A DNA stretch of 64,000 nt from Plotosus lineatus (taxonomy: Eukaryota > Chordata > Actinopteri > Siluriformes > Plotosidae). The stretch is taken from NCBI GenBank assembly GCA_024760905.1, contig CM045735.1, positions 24,707,249-24,771,248 of the forward strand. The letters run 5' to 3'. A model generated the notes under the pieces. It saw only the letters and a list, made by a program, of their open reading frames with translations, ran no database searches and was not told the DNA's origin. The first letter of the stretch is position 1. Every line of letters begins with the position of its first letter. The position numbers and the translations under genes are program-made. Positions 11,190-21,861 of this stretch are shown here, piece by piece.

Positions 11190-11854
11190 ACCACAACCGA
11201 CGTGATAAGCGCCCAGAGCGCTAAAAAAAATTGAAGTGGGTGGGCGCTTATTAAAATGTTACCAGCGGAGTGGAATGGTAAGTGGTTATTACCATCGAGG
11301 TGGAAAACATGAATAATAACAAAACAATAAAAGAGTTTTACTGGTATTTGTATTATTCATTTTGTGGTATCAACCAGACTACTTGCATGAAAGATGAAAA
11401 TAAACAGAAAACAGCATATTTTTAAATAAAAGACCCTTTACTTTTCCCTCCCAGTGCTGTTCCTTTAAATATTTTCCCAGAAGTAAAATCGAGCCAATCA
11501 ACACGAATGTCAATTTTAGCACTGGCACGTTGAACCAATCAATACGAACATAAACAAAAGCACATGGCCAGGAACGTGCTTAAATTTATGAAGTTAGTGA
11601 GCAGGATAATCGGGTGAAGAATACTCATCATCACTTTCTGACAGGTCCATACCTGGCTCATCGCTCCATTCATTCAGAGCAGAAGCTAGTTTTGCTGTAG
11701 AAGTTTCTAATGGTTCATCGGTTGTTGGACATTTATCAAGAGAAAAACGCAAAATATTTTCCTGTTTTTTAAAGCATGGCAGAAAAATCAAATGTGTTGT
11801 TACTCATGAACATTATAAACATACCCCAGTGGCAGGGGGTTTTGAAATACCATG
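11190..11854 (-). mobile_element. left part of a DNA transposon, interrupted by a LINE
   Basis: This segment starts GACGTGATAAGCGCCCAGAG and resumes at 16057, ending ACGTCAAATACGG near 16252. Both match the uninterrupted relative at 35277-36223. The minus strand (11594-11791) holds a coding remnant ending ALNEWSDEPGMDLSESDDEY, also recognisable in the relative at 35760-35957, so this is probably the acidic C-terminus of the element's transposase. The CCGTATTTGACG termini and the TA duplication of the relative suggest a Tc1/mariner or pogo-type element. Confidence 0.65.
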
Positions 11855-12160
11855 TTTCTTTTTTATTTCTCTTTGGCTTGGCTTCGTTAACGAAGATTTA
11901 TAGAGGGGGGCTGTCAACGTAGACTGCAGGCACGCTGGTGGCTAACAAGGCCGATGCGGGACAGATAAACACGACTGCAGTGGCTGCAGTTCAAAGTCTG
12001 GTCTGGTATATTGGTTGATGCTTCTCGGTTCTTCCTACTGCGGCATTTCTCCTTCATGTTGGCCCTGCAAAAGTACTCAAAAGAGGAGATGGCCTGGTGC
12101 GTGATGTAGTGCCAGGCCTGTCAGTCAGCAGCAAGCATCGAGCACTGGAGGCAGTCAATG

Positions 12161-14214
12161 TTACAGGCTCTGGGAGACTTCTTGAGGGAGTCCTTGTAGC
12201 ATTTCTTTGGCGCCCCTGTCACAGTGGCCAGTGAAAAGTTTGCCGTACAGAGCTATCTTGGGTAGGCGATGGTCCTCCATTCTGGAGATATGCCCTGCCC
12301 AGCGCAGCTGCGCCTTGAGCAACATGGCCTCGATGCTGGTGATCTCCGCCTGTTCAAGAACCTCGATGTTGGTAACGTAGTCGCTCCAGCGGATATTGAG
12401 GATAGTATGGAGACAGCGTTGGTGGAAGCGCTCAAGCAGTCGAAGGTGGCGACGGTAGGTTACCCACGACTCGGAGCCATACAGCAGGGTGGTGAGTATT
12501 ACGGTTCTGAATACTCTGACCTTGGTGCCTTTCTTCAGATGTTTATTTCCCCACATTCGCTTGCGAAGTCTGCCAAAGGCACTGTTTGCCTTGGCCAGTC
12601 TGTTGTCAACTTCCCTATCGATCTTGGCATCTGGTGTAATGGTACAACCTAGATAAGTGAACTGGTGAACCGTCTTTAATTCAGTCTTGCCAATAAAGAT
12701 GTGAGGGGGCAGTGTTCATCCCGGGGAGCAGGCGGGTGGAGGACCTCTGTCTTCTTCAAGCTGACTTCGAGTCTGAAGAGCTGAGCAGCCTCTGCGAAGC
12801 AAGACGTTAAGCATTGCAGAGCTCTTTCGCTGTGAGCGATGAAGGCTGCGTCATCAGCGAAGAGCTCACGAAACAGCTGCTCAAGAGTCTTCGAGTGAGC
12901 CTGTAGTCTCCTGAGGTTGAATAGATTGCCGTCAAGACAGTAATAGATGTACACGGCGTCTTTGTCATCAAAGTCTTCAAAGGTTTGCTTAAGCATCATG
13001 CTGAAGAAGATGCTGAAAAAGGTTGGTGCCAGGACACAACCCTGTTTCCCACCATTGACAATGGGAAAGGGTTCAGAAAGGTTGTGATACTGCCTGACTT
13101 GGAAGCACTGGTCTTCATACAGCTGAATGGTCATCCTGAGGAACTTTGGGGACAGCTAAGGCACTCCATGATCTTCCACAATCCTTTCCTGCTTACTGTG
13201 TCAAAAGCTCTGGACAGGTCCACAAACGTGACATACAGTCCTTTGTTCTGCTCCCGACATTTCTCTTGTAGATGCCTGAAGATGAACACCATGTCTGTGG
13301 TGCCTCTGTTGGCTCTGAAGACGCACTGGGTTTCTGGGAGATATCTTCAACAATGGTAGATATTAATCTGTTTAGGAGCACATGAGCAAGGATTTTTCCT
13401 GCGATGGAGAGCAGGGCAGTCTGACTTTTCTCCTTTTTTTGTACAAGGAAATAATGACCATCACGGAGGTCGCTTGGAAGTTTGCCCTGTTCCCAGCAAC
13501 CGACAAGGAGTTCATGGAGCTTGCTGTGTAACGCTGGCCCACCATCTTTCCAGATCTCTAATGTAATACTGTCAACTCCTGCTGCTTTGCATTTTTCAGC
13601 TGCTCTATAGCTTTAGTAAGTTCTTCCATGGAGGGTAGATCATTCAGTTCCACTTTGACTGATTGCTAAGGAATACACAGGATTGCTGAGTCCTGGATGA
13701 CTGTCAGCGCTGAAGAGAGCCTGGAAGTGCTCAGACCAACGGCTCAGGATGGAAGCCCTGTCTGTAAAGAGTGCTTGGCTGTCTGCACTGCGCAAGGGAC
13801 TCTGAACCCAGTGAGTAGGGTCATACACAGCTCTGATTGCTTATAAAAGCCTCTGTAGTCGCCGGCATCAGCACACTGCTGAGTTCTCTCTGGGAGGTTT
13901 GTCCGCCACTCGTTCTGGATCTCATGAGGCTTGCGCTGGAAATCGCTGCAGATGTGACGAAAGGCAGCGTTCTTCTCAGGACAAGACAGTCTAGCCAGGT
14001 GGGCCTGTCTCTTCCTTGCCAGAAGTTCTTGGGTCTTCTGGTTGTTTTCATCAAACCAGTCTTTGTCTTTCCTTGTGGTGAACCCCAGAACTGCTTCAGA
14101 TGTCTGCAGGATGGCAGTCTTTAATTGACTCCAGAGCGTCTCAGGATAGGGGTCTTCTGGGCAGCCGTTGCTGACTGGCTTTGACTGTAAGCTTGGTTGA
14201 AAGTTGGCTTTCAC
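12161..14214 (-). pseudogene. LINE linker and reverse transcriptase (broken)
   Basis: Minus-strand fragments follow LINE order. 13744-14214 holds the post-endonuclease linker (TRKDKDWFDENNQKTQELLA, ARKRQAHLARL). 12676-13134 holds the RT palm with GGKQGCVLAPTFFSIFFSMM and the catalytic LFADDAAFIAHSERAL (FADD intact, about 12860). 12161-12556 holds the C-terminal tail GTKVRVFRTVILTTLLYGSE with RFHQRCLHTILNIRWSDYV. Frames change between and within fragments, and the RT fingers region (13135-13740) is recognisable only in pieces. It is a decayed copy, although the catalytic aspartates survive. Confidence 0.78.
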
Positions 14215-15060
14215 TTCAGTCGACTGAAGTTTGTTGAGTTTGAATGTTTTCTTTGCTGGCCCCCTTTCCTCGGGTTGGGTTTGAAATGCAACTTGAGTTT
14301 GCAGTGCACTAGGCGATGGTTATTGTGACATTCTGCGCTGGGCATCACTCTGGTGTGTCGGACATCATTGAGGTCTCGCTGGCGCACTAGAACGTAATCT
14401 ATAAGATGCCAATGTTTCGACCGAGGATGCCAATGTTTCGACCGAGGACGCATCCAAGTTGTTTTGATACTGTCCGTTTGCTGAAAGATGGTATTGGTGA
14501 TGACAAATTGCTGCTCAGTGCAAAACTCCAGCAGGAGACGTCCGCCGTCATTGCTGTTACCAACGCTGTGTCTGCCAAGTACTCCTTTCCAGGTGTCACC
14601 ATCCCGGCCCACTCTGGCATTGAAGTCATCAAGGATTATCACCTTGTTCTCTATAGGGGTGCTTTGTAAGTGACTGCGGAGTTCCAAGTAGAACTTGTCT
14701 TTTTCCGCAGGCTCAGCTTGAAGAGTCGAAGCGTACATGCTGAAAAACGAGGAATACTGCTTGTTCTCCAGGGAGGCGCATGGACATGATGCGATCAGAT
14801 TGACCGGTTGGCTGGTTTTTCAGCGTGGAAGCGATGGAGGCTCTGACCATGAAGCAAGCACCCAAGAGACGCCTTTCTGTTACAGGTTTCCCTGACCAGA
14901 AGAGGGGGAATCTGGCACCATGCTCACAGAGGCAGCCTACTTCTGGGAAGCGGACTTCGCTAAGGGCAACAATGTCAATATTTAGCTTGGACAGTTCGTA
15001 CGCTATTAAAGCGGAACACCGTTCGGGGCAGTTACTGTTAGCTGCATCAAGCATGGTTCT
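14211..15060 (-). pseudogene. LINE endonuclease domain (broken)
   Basis: Reading the minus strand from 15060, RTMLDAANSNCPERCSALIA then LSKLNIDIVALSEVRFPEVG gives the endonuclease N-terminus with a conserved Glu (SEVRF). The frame shifts near 14740, and the second part has IILDDFNARVGRDGDTW, where Asp-Asn (DFN) are endonuclease catalytic residues, and SKHWHLIDYVLVRQRDL. The expected SDH-type end is degraded (AECHNNHRLVHCKL keeps the His). A perfect 21-base tandem duplication at 14406-14447 (unit contains ATGCCAATGTTTCGACCGAG) repeats seven residues (RSKHWHP), an in-frame insertion. The coding stretches are decayed and non-functional. Confidence 0.75.
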
Positions 15061-15079
15061 TATGTCGATTAGATCACAT

Positions 15080-15335
15080 CAACTGATCACATTTGCTGTA
15101 GTTGTCCAGTCATCTGGAAGCACTTTCTGGCCATCCAAAGTCTGTTTCAACTCCTCCTTGAAGACAACACGACACTCTTCCTTTTTCAGCTTACACCATT
15201 TTGTCTTCTGCTCTGCCTTTGTCTTCTTCACCTTCCTCACCATCAGCATCATCCTGCACACCACCATCCTATGCTGTTTGGTAATACTCTCAGCCACTAC
15301 TACTTTGCAGTCACTGACTTCCTTCAAATATAGGT
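15080..15335 (-). mobile_element. RTE fragment nested in the LINE 5' region
   Basis: The minus strand from 15330 reads LKEVSDCKVVVAESITKQHR, then VVCRMMLMVRKVKKTKAEQK and CRVVFKEELKQTLDGQKVLP. This is the endonuclease-RT linker of the RTE family found full-length at 18221-21135. The piece of about 250 bases has neither RTE end. It interrupts the LINE just upstream of RTMLDAAN, so a rearrangement or double-strand-break patch is more likely than ordinary retrotransposition. Confidence 0.8.
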
Positions 15336-16056
15336 GTGTACCTTCCTTTATTTGAATTTGTTTGACAGCTTGAGAAGATACCCGTTGACCATGTCAAGCC
15401 AACTGGGGGATGAGAGATGAGCTTTGTTTAGGCCACCTTTTCTAGGCCCTCTACGTGTGGAGCAAGCAGTGCTGTCCGTAAAGAGGGTTGTTTGATATTT
15501 CAGGGTGCAGCCGGGTGATGGTGTCGTCTCAGGTCAACACCAGATGACCAATATCCTGAACCACCTGCATGTAGGATTGGAACTGCGGCTTCCAGTGTCA
15601 TCTACCACCTGCCGTTTTCACCCCTCTCCCATCGCTACAGGGCTTCGGAATTGGTGACAACAGAGAGGTGGACATGGACGTGTCCCTCTCGCCTGCACAA
15701 TGGAGCTTTTAGGTGGAGTTCAGTGTGCGCAGTACTAGCCCCACCCTTTATACCTGTGGTTCAATTGCTATAGCCAAGCATGCTAGGACATTAACAGCGA
15801 GGTCCTCAGGTCATAGGTTTTATATTAGACTTGTCTTTGTCCTTGATGAACTGCCTGACAAGGCTAATGAGTTCCATCTGCCCGGGTTTGGAATAAAAGT
15901 TGTCCTCCAGGGGTCTTCTGAACCGCACTGAAACGACCTGTTTGTCTTGGGTGACTCTACCAGGGGCATTATGCCCCCGATAACATTGCTCCGAGGATCA
16001 TTAAGTCACGCCAACCACTCCACCAACATAAGGTGGAAATTCAAGGAGGGGAGGGA

Positions 16057-16252
16057 TTTTGAAATACCGTGTCAACTCACTTTTACAGGCAGTGAACGCC
16101 TCATTTTACGATTACAGAGATTGAGCAAATAAAATTGGTATGTTTGCTCTACGATTTTCCTCACAGTACACATGGGCGGTTATTAGATGTAAAATAAAAC
16201 ACATGGGGGGGAGGTTTATTGGAGCAGGACACTTATTACGTCAAATACGGTA
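16057..16252 (-). mobile_element. right part of the DNA transposon interrupted by the LINE
   Basis: Continues 11190-11854 after the target-site duplication: CTCACTTTTACAGGCAGTGA matches 36030-36049 of the relative, and the end TTACGTCAAATACGGTA is the terminal repeat. Confidence 0.7.
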
Positions 16253-16675
16253 TTTATACTCATTCAACTTATTTATATCTTAATATCACCGTCTCTCTCC
16301 ACCTTTTTCTTTGTTCCTGTTAGAAATTTTCCGTGTTGTTTGAGGGGTTGTTTACTGCACTTCATATGGTTTGCTCGAGCGAAAAACCACTACAGGCATA
16401 GCGTGACAATGAGAGTGCCACTGCCAACTAGTGTAGTGGATGTGCAATTAAACTTAATTCCCGTACACTATTCCACCAAAGAAAGATCCCCAGGGTCATA
16501 CGCACTCCCTCGGCATCACACCGCGCCCCTCAGCATCATACCATGCTTCCCAAGGGGGGGCGCGCCCCACTATTTGAGAAGTACTGGTGTAAGGGCATTG
16601 TAACAACCTTGAAATGTGAGCCACTCCACCGAAAATAGGTTCTTGGGTACAAAAATGAAAAATGAGATTGTTACA

Positions 16676-16970
16676 CAGTCTAGTTGTATAGGGCGCTGGC
16701 TCGCTGATCCAAAGGTTGGGGGTTCGAGTCCCACTCTCCACAAGGTTGTCACTGTCCCCCCCCAGTGCAGCTAACTGGGTTATCAAAAGGCGGGCCATGT
16801 CTCTCACTGTCTATGGTGAGAGGCATGTAAAAGAACCATTGCTGACTTTCGTAAAGAGTAGGCTGCAAAGTCGCCAGGGTGTTTCTGTCCCTTGCTAAAA
16901 AGGGTTGTGACAGGAGACTCCCGAGTAAAACGGAAAAAGCCGAATGGAAGCCAGAAAGTTAGAGGAGGCC
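16676..16970 (+). mobile_element. tRNA-derived SINE (5'-truncated, decayed 3' end)
   Basis: Starts inside the tRNA-like head (TAGTTGTATAGGGCGCTGG), then the B box GGGGGTTCGAGTCCCACTC, then the body GTGCAGCTAACTGGGTTATC and GAGAGGCATGTAAAAGAACC. The 3' part CAGGGTGTTTCTGTCCCTTG is followed by a shortened version of the RTE-like tail (AAAGCCGAATGGAA). It fills a gap relative to copy B (near 27268). Confidence 0.8.
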
Positions 16971-17005
16971 CAAAGCTGCAAAATGCAGCAAAAAGTTTGT
17001 AAATA

Positions 17006-17794
17006 CAGTGATACCTCTGCTCACGAACATAATTGGTTCCCAGAAAGTGTGTTTAAGGCGAAAAGTTCGTCTTCCGAACATTTACTTCTCATAAGAAACC
17101 ATTAAAATGAGAATAATCCGTTCCCAGGTCCCCATAAAACATAATTTTCTACTAAATAAGCCTTAAAACTACACAAAAATATACCTTATTTTATGTATAA
17201 TAAATGTGCTTTTGTATTGTAATTAAAGAAATAAACTGTACTGTATAATAAAGTCGTTTTATTTAAATTTGTGATGGTAGTTGATGGCTTGATGGAATGG
17301 AGTGGGAGGAGGAGGGAGGGAGGGACTTACTGTTTGGAAGGCGTGTTTGGAAACGCCTACTGTTTGGAAACACCCTTAGCCACACACGCACCCTTAATAG
17401 ATTCCTTGTTCTTAAGGATGGGAGCAATGGTAGACTTAGCGTACTGGTACTGGGACGCTAAGTCACACAAACGCACACCTCGTTCGTGTTTTTCAATGAT
17501 CTCCGCCTGTGGTGGGGTCTTTTTCGGTCCCATAATAGCAAAAGTACACTCAATATGGTCCAAAATGTCTCTCAAACACAAACCACGTCCGCACTCAAAG
17601 AAAGGGGGTGACGAACTGGGACGCCGTGAGCGTGCGTCAGCTTCTCGTGGCCGCCACCGTGGCGCTGTTCGACCGCGTGGTTTGGTTCGTCCGCCGAAAA
17701 CTAGTTTGTCAGCAGAGACTATATGCTCGCAAATTTAATGTTCTTGAGGCGAAAAGTTCGTGAGCTTAAGCGTTCGTCAGCGGAGGTTTTACTG
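17006..17794. mobile_element. Tigger/pogo-like element with empty site in the paralogous repeat
   Basis: The ends CAGTGATACCTCTGCTCACGAA and (inverted) CAGTAAAACCTCCGCTGACGAA are flanked by TA (17004-17005, 17795-17796). Copy B at 27312 reads CAATACCTTGAAAACTG where this copy has TA-element-TA, so the insertion is exact. The element carries an N-terminal piece of a CENP-B-like transposase on the minus strand and is otherwise deleted. Confidence 0.88.
17357..17533 (-). pseudogene. N-terminal helix-turn-helix of a Tigger-like transposase (truncated)
   Basis: The minus strand from 17533 reads MGPKKTPPQAEIIEKHERGV then RLCDLASQYQYAKSTIAPIL and KNKESIKGACVAKGVSKQ, then stops. This matches the CENP-B/psq-type N-terminal DNA-binding domain of Tigger (TIGD-like) transposases, including the KKESIKG stretch after the recognition helix. 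Full-length proteins have a second HTH and a DDE catalytic domain; none of that remains in this 789-bp element. About 59 codons survive in frame. The 16 codons upstream of this Met are also open but lie outside the family similarity, so I place the start at MGPKK. It could only encode a DNA-binding peptide, and I infer no function. Confidence 0.72.
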
Positions 17795-18220
17795 TACCTT
17801 GAAAACTGAGCGAGCTATGCCATTGCTTGTGTCAGCATTCAACTAAAAATTTCAAAAGACATTTGAGAGAAAAATGAGCACAAAGATTGCACTTCTTCCA
17901 AGGTCGTTAGTCCGTAGTAACATGCACTTCAGCCAACTAAACTTTTAGAAAACAGAAAAAGTTTTAGGAAGAGATAATAAGAGACATCATCCTCATTTTA
18001 ATCTGACAGACACTTTTTAAACCCACCAATCACCGTGGTAAGCCCCAAAAATTAACAAAAAAAAACAACAATTTTTTTTTTCATTTCTGTTTACTCTAAT
18101 AAGATCAGTCTGTATCTTTTTGACCATTATATAAAGGTTCAAATGCCTTCAAATGATACTGATTGAAAAAAAAAACACTGCAGGGTTCAAACAATCACAC
18201 TGAAATTAAGAAAACTATAT

Positions 18221-21135
18221 CTTCTTCTTTTCCTTTCGGCTTTTCCCTTCAGGGGTCGCCACAGCGAATCATCTGCCTCCATCTCACCCTATCCTTTGCA
18301 TCTTCTTCTCTTATACCAGCTACCTTCATGTCCTGCTTCACCACATCCATGATTCGTCTCTTTGGTCTTCCTCTAGGCCTTCTGCCTGGTAGTTCCAACC
18401 TCAGCATCCTACTACCAATATACTCACTATATCCCTCCTCTGTACATGTCCCTCTGATGTGCTCATTCCTGATCCTATCCATCCTTGTTACTCCCAAAGA
18501 GAACCTCAACATTTTCATCTCTGCTACCTCCAGCTCTGCCTCCTGTGTTTTCCCCAGGGCCACTGTTTCTAAACCATACAACATCGCTGGCCTCATCACC
18601 GTCTTGTACACTTTTCCTATCATTCTTGCCAATACCCTCCTATCACACATCACACCGGAGACTTTTCTCCAACCATTCCAACCTGCCTGCACATGCTTCT
18701 TCACCTCTTTTCCACACTCTTCACTTCTCTGGATTGTTAACCATAAGTACTTAAAATCCTCCACCTTCCTTATCTCTGCTCCCTGTAACCTCACCGTTCC
18801 TCTTGGGTCCTTGTCATTCACACACATGTATTGTTTTACTGAGGCTAACCTTCATTCCCCTCCTTTCCAGGGCATACCTCCTCTCTAGATTTTCCTCCAC
18901 TTGTTGTCTGCTCTCACTACAGATCATAATGTCATCTGCAAACATCATAGTCCATGGAGATTCTTGTCTAACCTCGTCTGTCAGCCTGTCCATCACCATC
19001 GCAAACAAGAAGGGGCTCAGAGCTGACCCTTGATGCAGTCCCACCTCCACCTTGAACTCTTCTGTCACACCGACAGCACACCTCACCACTGTCTTACATC
19101 TCTCATACATGTCCTGCACCACTCTAACATACTTCTCTGCCACTCCAGACTTCCTCATACAATACCATAGTTCCTCTCTCGGCATCCTGTCATATGTTTT
19201 CTCCAGATCCACAAAGGCACAATGCAGCTCCGTCAGACCTTCTCTGTACTTCTCTATTAACATCCTCAAGGCAAACACTGCACCTGTGGTGCTCTTTCTT
19301 GGCATGAAACCAAACTGTTGTTCACAAATGCTGACCTCTGCCTTTAGTCTAGCTTCCACTATTCTTTCCTATAACTTCATCGTATGGCTCATCAACTTTA
19401 TCTCTCTGTAGTTGCCACAACTCTGCACATCTCCGTTGTTCTTAAAAATGGGAACCATCACACTTCTCCATTCCTTTGGCATCCTCTCACTCTCTAAGAC
19501 CTTGTTGAATGTGCTTATCAGGAAATCTACTGCTACCTCTCCTAGACACTTTCATACCTCCACCGGTATGTCATCAGGGCCAACTACCTTTCCATTCTTC
19601 ATCCTCTTCAATGCCCTCCTCACTTCACCCTTACTAATCTTTGCTACTTCCTGGTCCTCAACGGTCACCTCTTCTTCTCTTTTTTCTCTCTCATTTTCCT
19701 TATTAATCAGCTCTTCAATGTACTCTTTCCATCTTTCCAGCACACTTCTGTCATCAGTTAATACGTTTCCCGCTCCGTCCTTTATCCCTCTAACTTCCTG
19801 CAGGTCCTTCCCATCTCTATTTCTCTGCTGTGCCAACCTGTATAAATCATTTTCTCCCTCTTTACTTTCCAACCGAGCATACAAGTCATCATACACCCTC
19901 TGTTTGGCCTTTGACACTGCTACCTTCTCCTTACGCTGTGTCTCCCTGTACTCCTATTTACTCTCTTCGGTCCTCTCAATGTCCCACTTCTTCTTAGCTA
20001 ACCTCTTCCTTTGTACACAGTCTTGCAATTCCTCAGTCCACCACCAAGTCTCCTTATTCTACTCTCCTTCCAGACGACACACCAAGTACTCTCCTACCTG
20101 TCTCCCTGATCACATTAGCTGTAGTTGTCCAGTCATCTGGAAGCACTTCCTGGCCACCCAAAGCCTGTTTCAACTCCTCCTTGAAGGCAACACGACAGTC
20201 TTCCTTTTTCAGCTTCCACCACTTTGCCTTCTGCTCTTCCTTTGCCTTCTTCACCTTCCTCACCATCAGCGTCATCCTGCACACCACCATCCTATGCTGT
20301 TTGGCAACACTCTCACCCACTACTACTTTTTAGTCACTGACTTCCTTCAAATTATATCGCCTGCACAAGATGTAGTCGACTTGTGTGCTCCTACCTCCAC
20401 TTTTATAAGTCACCACATGCTCTTGTCTCTTCTGGAAGAAAGTATTCACCACAGGCATTTCCATCCTTTTTGCAAAATCTACCAACATCTGTCCTTCTGT
20501 GTTCCTGTCCTGGATACCAAACCTGTCTATCACTTCCTCGTCCCCTCTGTTTCCTGCACCAACATGTCCATTGAAGTCTGCACCAATGACCACTCTTTCA
20601 CCTCTGGGGGTACTCTGCATCACTTCATCTAACTCACTCCAGAATCTCTCCTTCTCTTCTAGCTCACATCCTGCCTGTGGGGCATAAGCACTAACAACAG
20701 CCTTGCTACCTTTCCACCTGGTCTCCTGAACACACAGTATGTCCACCTTCCTCCTCTGCATCATGTCAGCCAGCTTTCTACCTTTTCCTGTCGTAGTTCC
20801 AGCATTCAAAGTCCCTACTTTCAGTCCTAGACTCATGCCTTTCCTCTTCTCTCTCTGTCTATGGACACGCCTCCCGTCTCTCCTTCTTCAACGTCTTCGA
20901 CCAACAGTAGTCCAATTTCCACCAGCACCCTGTTGGTTAACAGTACTGATGGCGGTCGTTGTTCACCCGGGCCTCAACCGATCCGGTATGACATTCTTTG
21001 TCGTGACTCGCATATTTTATTTGGCATTTGTTTTACGCCAGATGCACTTCCTGACGCAACCCTCTGCATTTATCTGGGCTTGGGACCGGCGTGAGGGAGA
21101 GACACTGGTTTGTGCCCCCCCTCACGGCTGCATTT
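18221..21135 (-). mobile_element. full-length RTE-clade retrotransposon, minus strand, exact ends
   Basis: Flanks AAGAAAACTATAT (18208-18220 and 21136-21148) are a perfect 13-bp duplication, and copy B of the host repeat (near 32485) shows the single-copy empty site. The element is 2915 bases. In the minus sense it starts (AA)ATGCAGCCGTGAGG and ends GGGTCGCC-complement CGACCCCTGAAGGG... GGAAAAGAAGAAG. There is one coding region with endonuclease then RT and no ORF1. The protein style (APE-RT, about 900 residues, short 3'UTR) is that of RTE elements, close to Expander-type fish RTEs by my reading. Confidence 0.9.
18249..20836 (-). pseudogene. RTE endonuclease-reverse transcriptase (broken)
   Basis: From 20836 the minus strand reads MSLGLKVGTLNAGTTTGKGR, LCVQETRWKGSKA (endonuclease Glu) and VVIGADFNGHVGAGNRG (catalytic Asp-Asn). 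Compared with the copy at 59.8-62.4 kb, about 50 residues are missing right after GSKA. Further fragments are 20054-20320 (linker), 19552-19917 (LAQQRNRDGKDLQEVRGIKD, KRMKNGKVVGPDDIPVEV), 18814-19359 (RT core with [40 protein letters not shown] and catalytic MMFADDIMICSE) and 18249-18827 (C-terminal tail [31 protein letters not shown]). Stops and frameshifts separate them. The FADD motif is intact, but no continuous product is possible. Confidence 0.85.
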
Positions 21136-21861
21136 AAGAAAACTATATAAGATAACCATATAATAAAACTCTCTGATCTCTTTCTACAAGTAAGCTTCAC
21201 CAACTCTGCCCTCAGCATCTCTATCCTTCATCTATATCCTGCTCAGCAGATAAAATCACATCTTCACAAACACCAGTCATCACACTTTTATTAACAGATG
21301 CCTCTTCTTCATCAACATCAAAGTCAAAATCTTCATCAACACAGCTGGCATCATCATCATCAGTTTGTTTATATGTAAACGGTATGAAACATTTAAGTAT
21401 TTTTCAGGTCTTGATCAATTTTCATACAAAACTAAACAGCCCACGATCCAGCATGTCCAGTCCAGACAAGACTACACACAAATCAAATGATCAAAAAAAT
21501 TCCATAATCGAATTTTGCATGCAAAGAAAAATATCAATAATCATACACTACTCATATTAAGTTTCTAAAGTACATAATACTGAGCATATGGGATTTTCTT
21601 TGACTGAATTGCAATGGAATCATGTCTTTCTTAATATTCCAGCAGACCTGAGGTCTCTTACTCACACACACAGACTTTTTGGGGGGGAGAGAAAAAAAAA
21701 AAAAAAAAAAAGTAAGATCGAAAAAAACGTAAAATGGATGAATGTAAGTCGGGGAGCATCTGTATCTTCTGTTTCTTTAGATTTTAGATTTTTAGTTTGG
21801 CCTCAGTATATAAAACTGTTGTTCTCGGACACATGGCAACAACTACATGTATACTGTAGGC
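21136..21861. other. right part of repeat copy A, then no feature
   Basis: 21136-21530 aligns with copy B (32490-32840). The remainder has a poly-A-rich stretch (21693-21712) and no supported gene. Confidence 0.6.

Larger units (their letters stand above)
11855..16056 (-). mobile_element. LINE insertion of 4.2 kb, minus strand, with target-site duplication
   Basis: Flanks TTTTGAAATACCATG (11840-11854) and TTTTGAAATACCGTG (16057-16071) are a 15-bp duplication with one mismatch. The relative at 35277-36223 shows the empty site (CTTGAAATACCATGTAAACTC). In the minus sense the 3' end is GCCAAGCCAAAGAGAAATAA followed by an A-rich tail. Coding remains run from the endonuclease (about 15054) to the RT tail (about 12161) and belong to the same superfamily as the LINE at 56.3-59.5 kb. 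An RTE fragment lies inside the 5' part. At the far right, 15945-16050 (GGGTGACTCTACCAGGGGC, plus strand) resembles the 5'UTR block seen at 2680-2795 in the other orientation. Confidence 0.85.
16616..21530 (+). repeat. old interspersed repeat, copy A (interrupted three times)
   Basis: Pieces at 16616-16675, 16976-17005, 17795-18220 and 21136-21530 align in order with copy B at 27201-32840 (start GTGAGCCACTCCACCGAAA in both). Between the pieces lie a SINE, a Tigger-like element and an RTE. The far end on the minus strand encodes an acidic stretch (DDDASCVDEDFDFDVDEEEA-type), perhaps a transposase C-terminus. The family was not recognised. Confidence 0.75.

Noticed and set aside
19412..20632. 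Long plus-strand open frame (406 codons, [14 protein letters not shown]...)
   Set aside because: Exact antisense of the RTE reverse transcriptase. The same antisense text recurs opposite every RTE copy (60822-61607, 42390-43118, 28365-29348) and has Leu/Ser/Pro-rich composition without a known domain.
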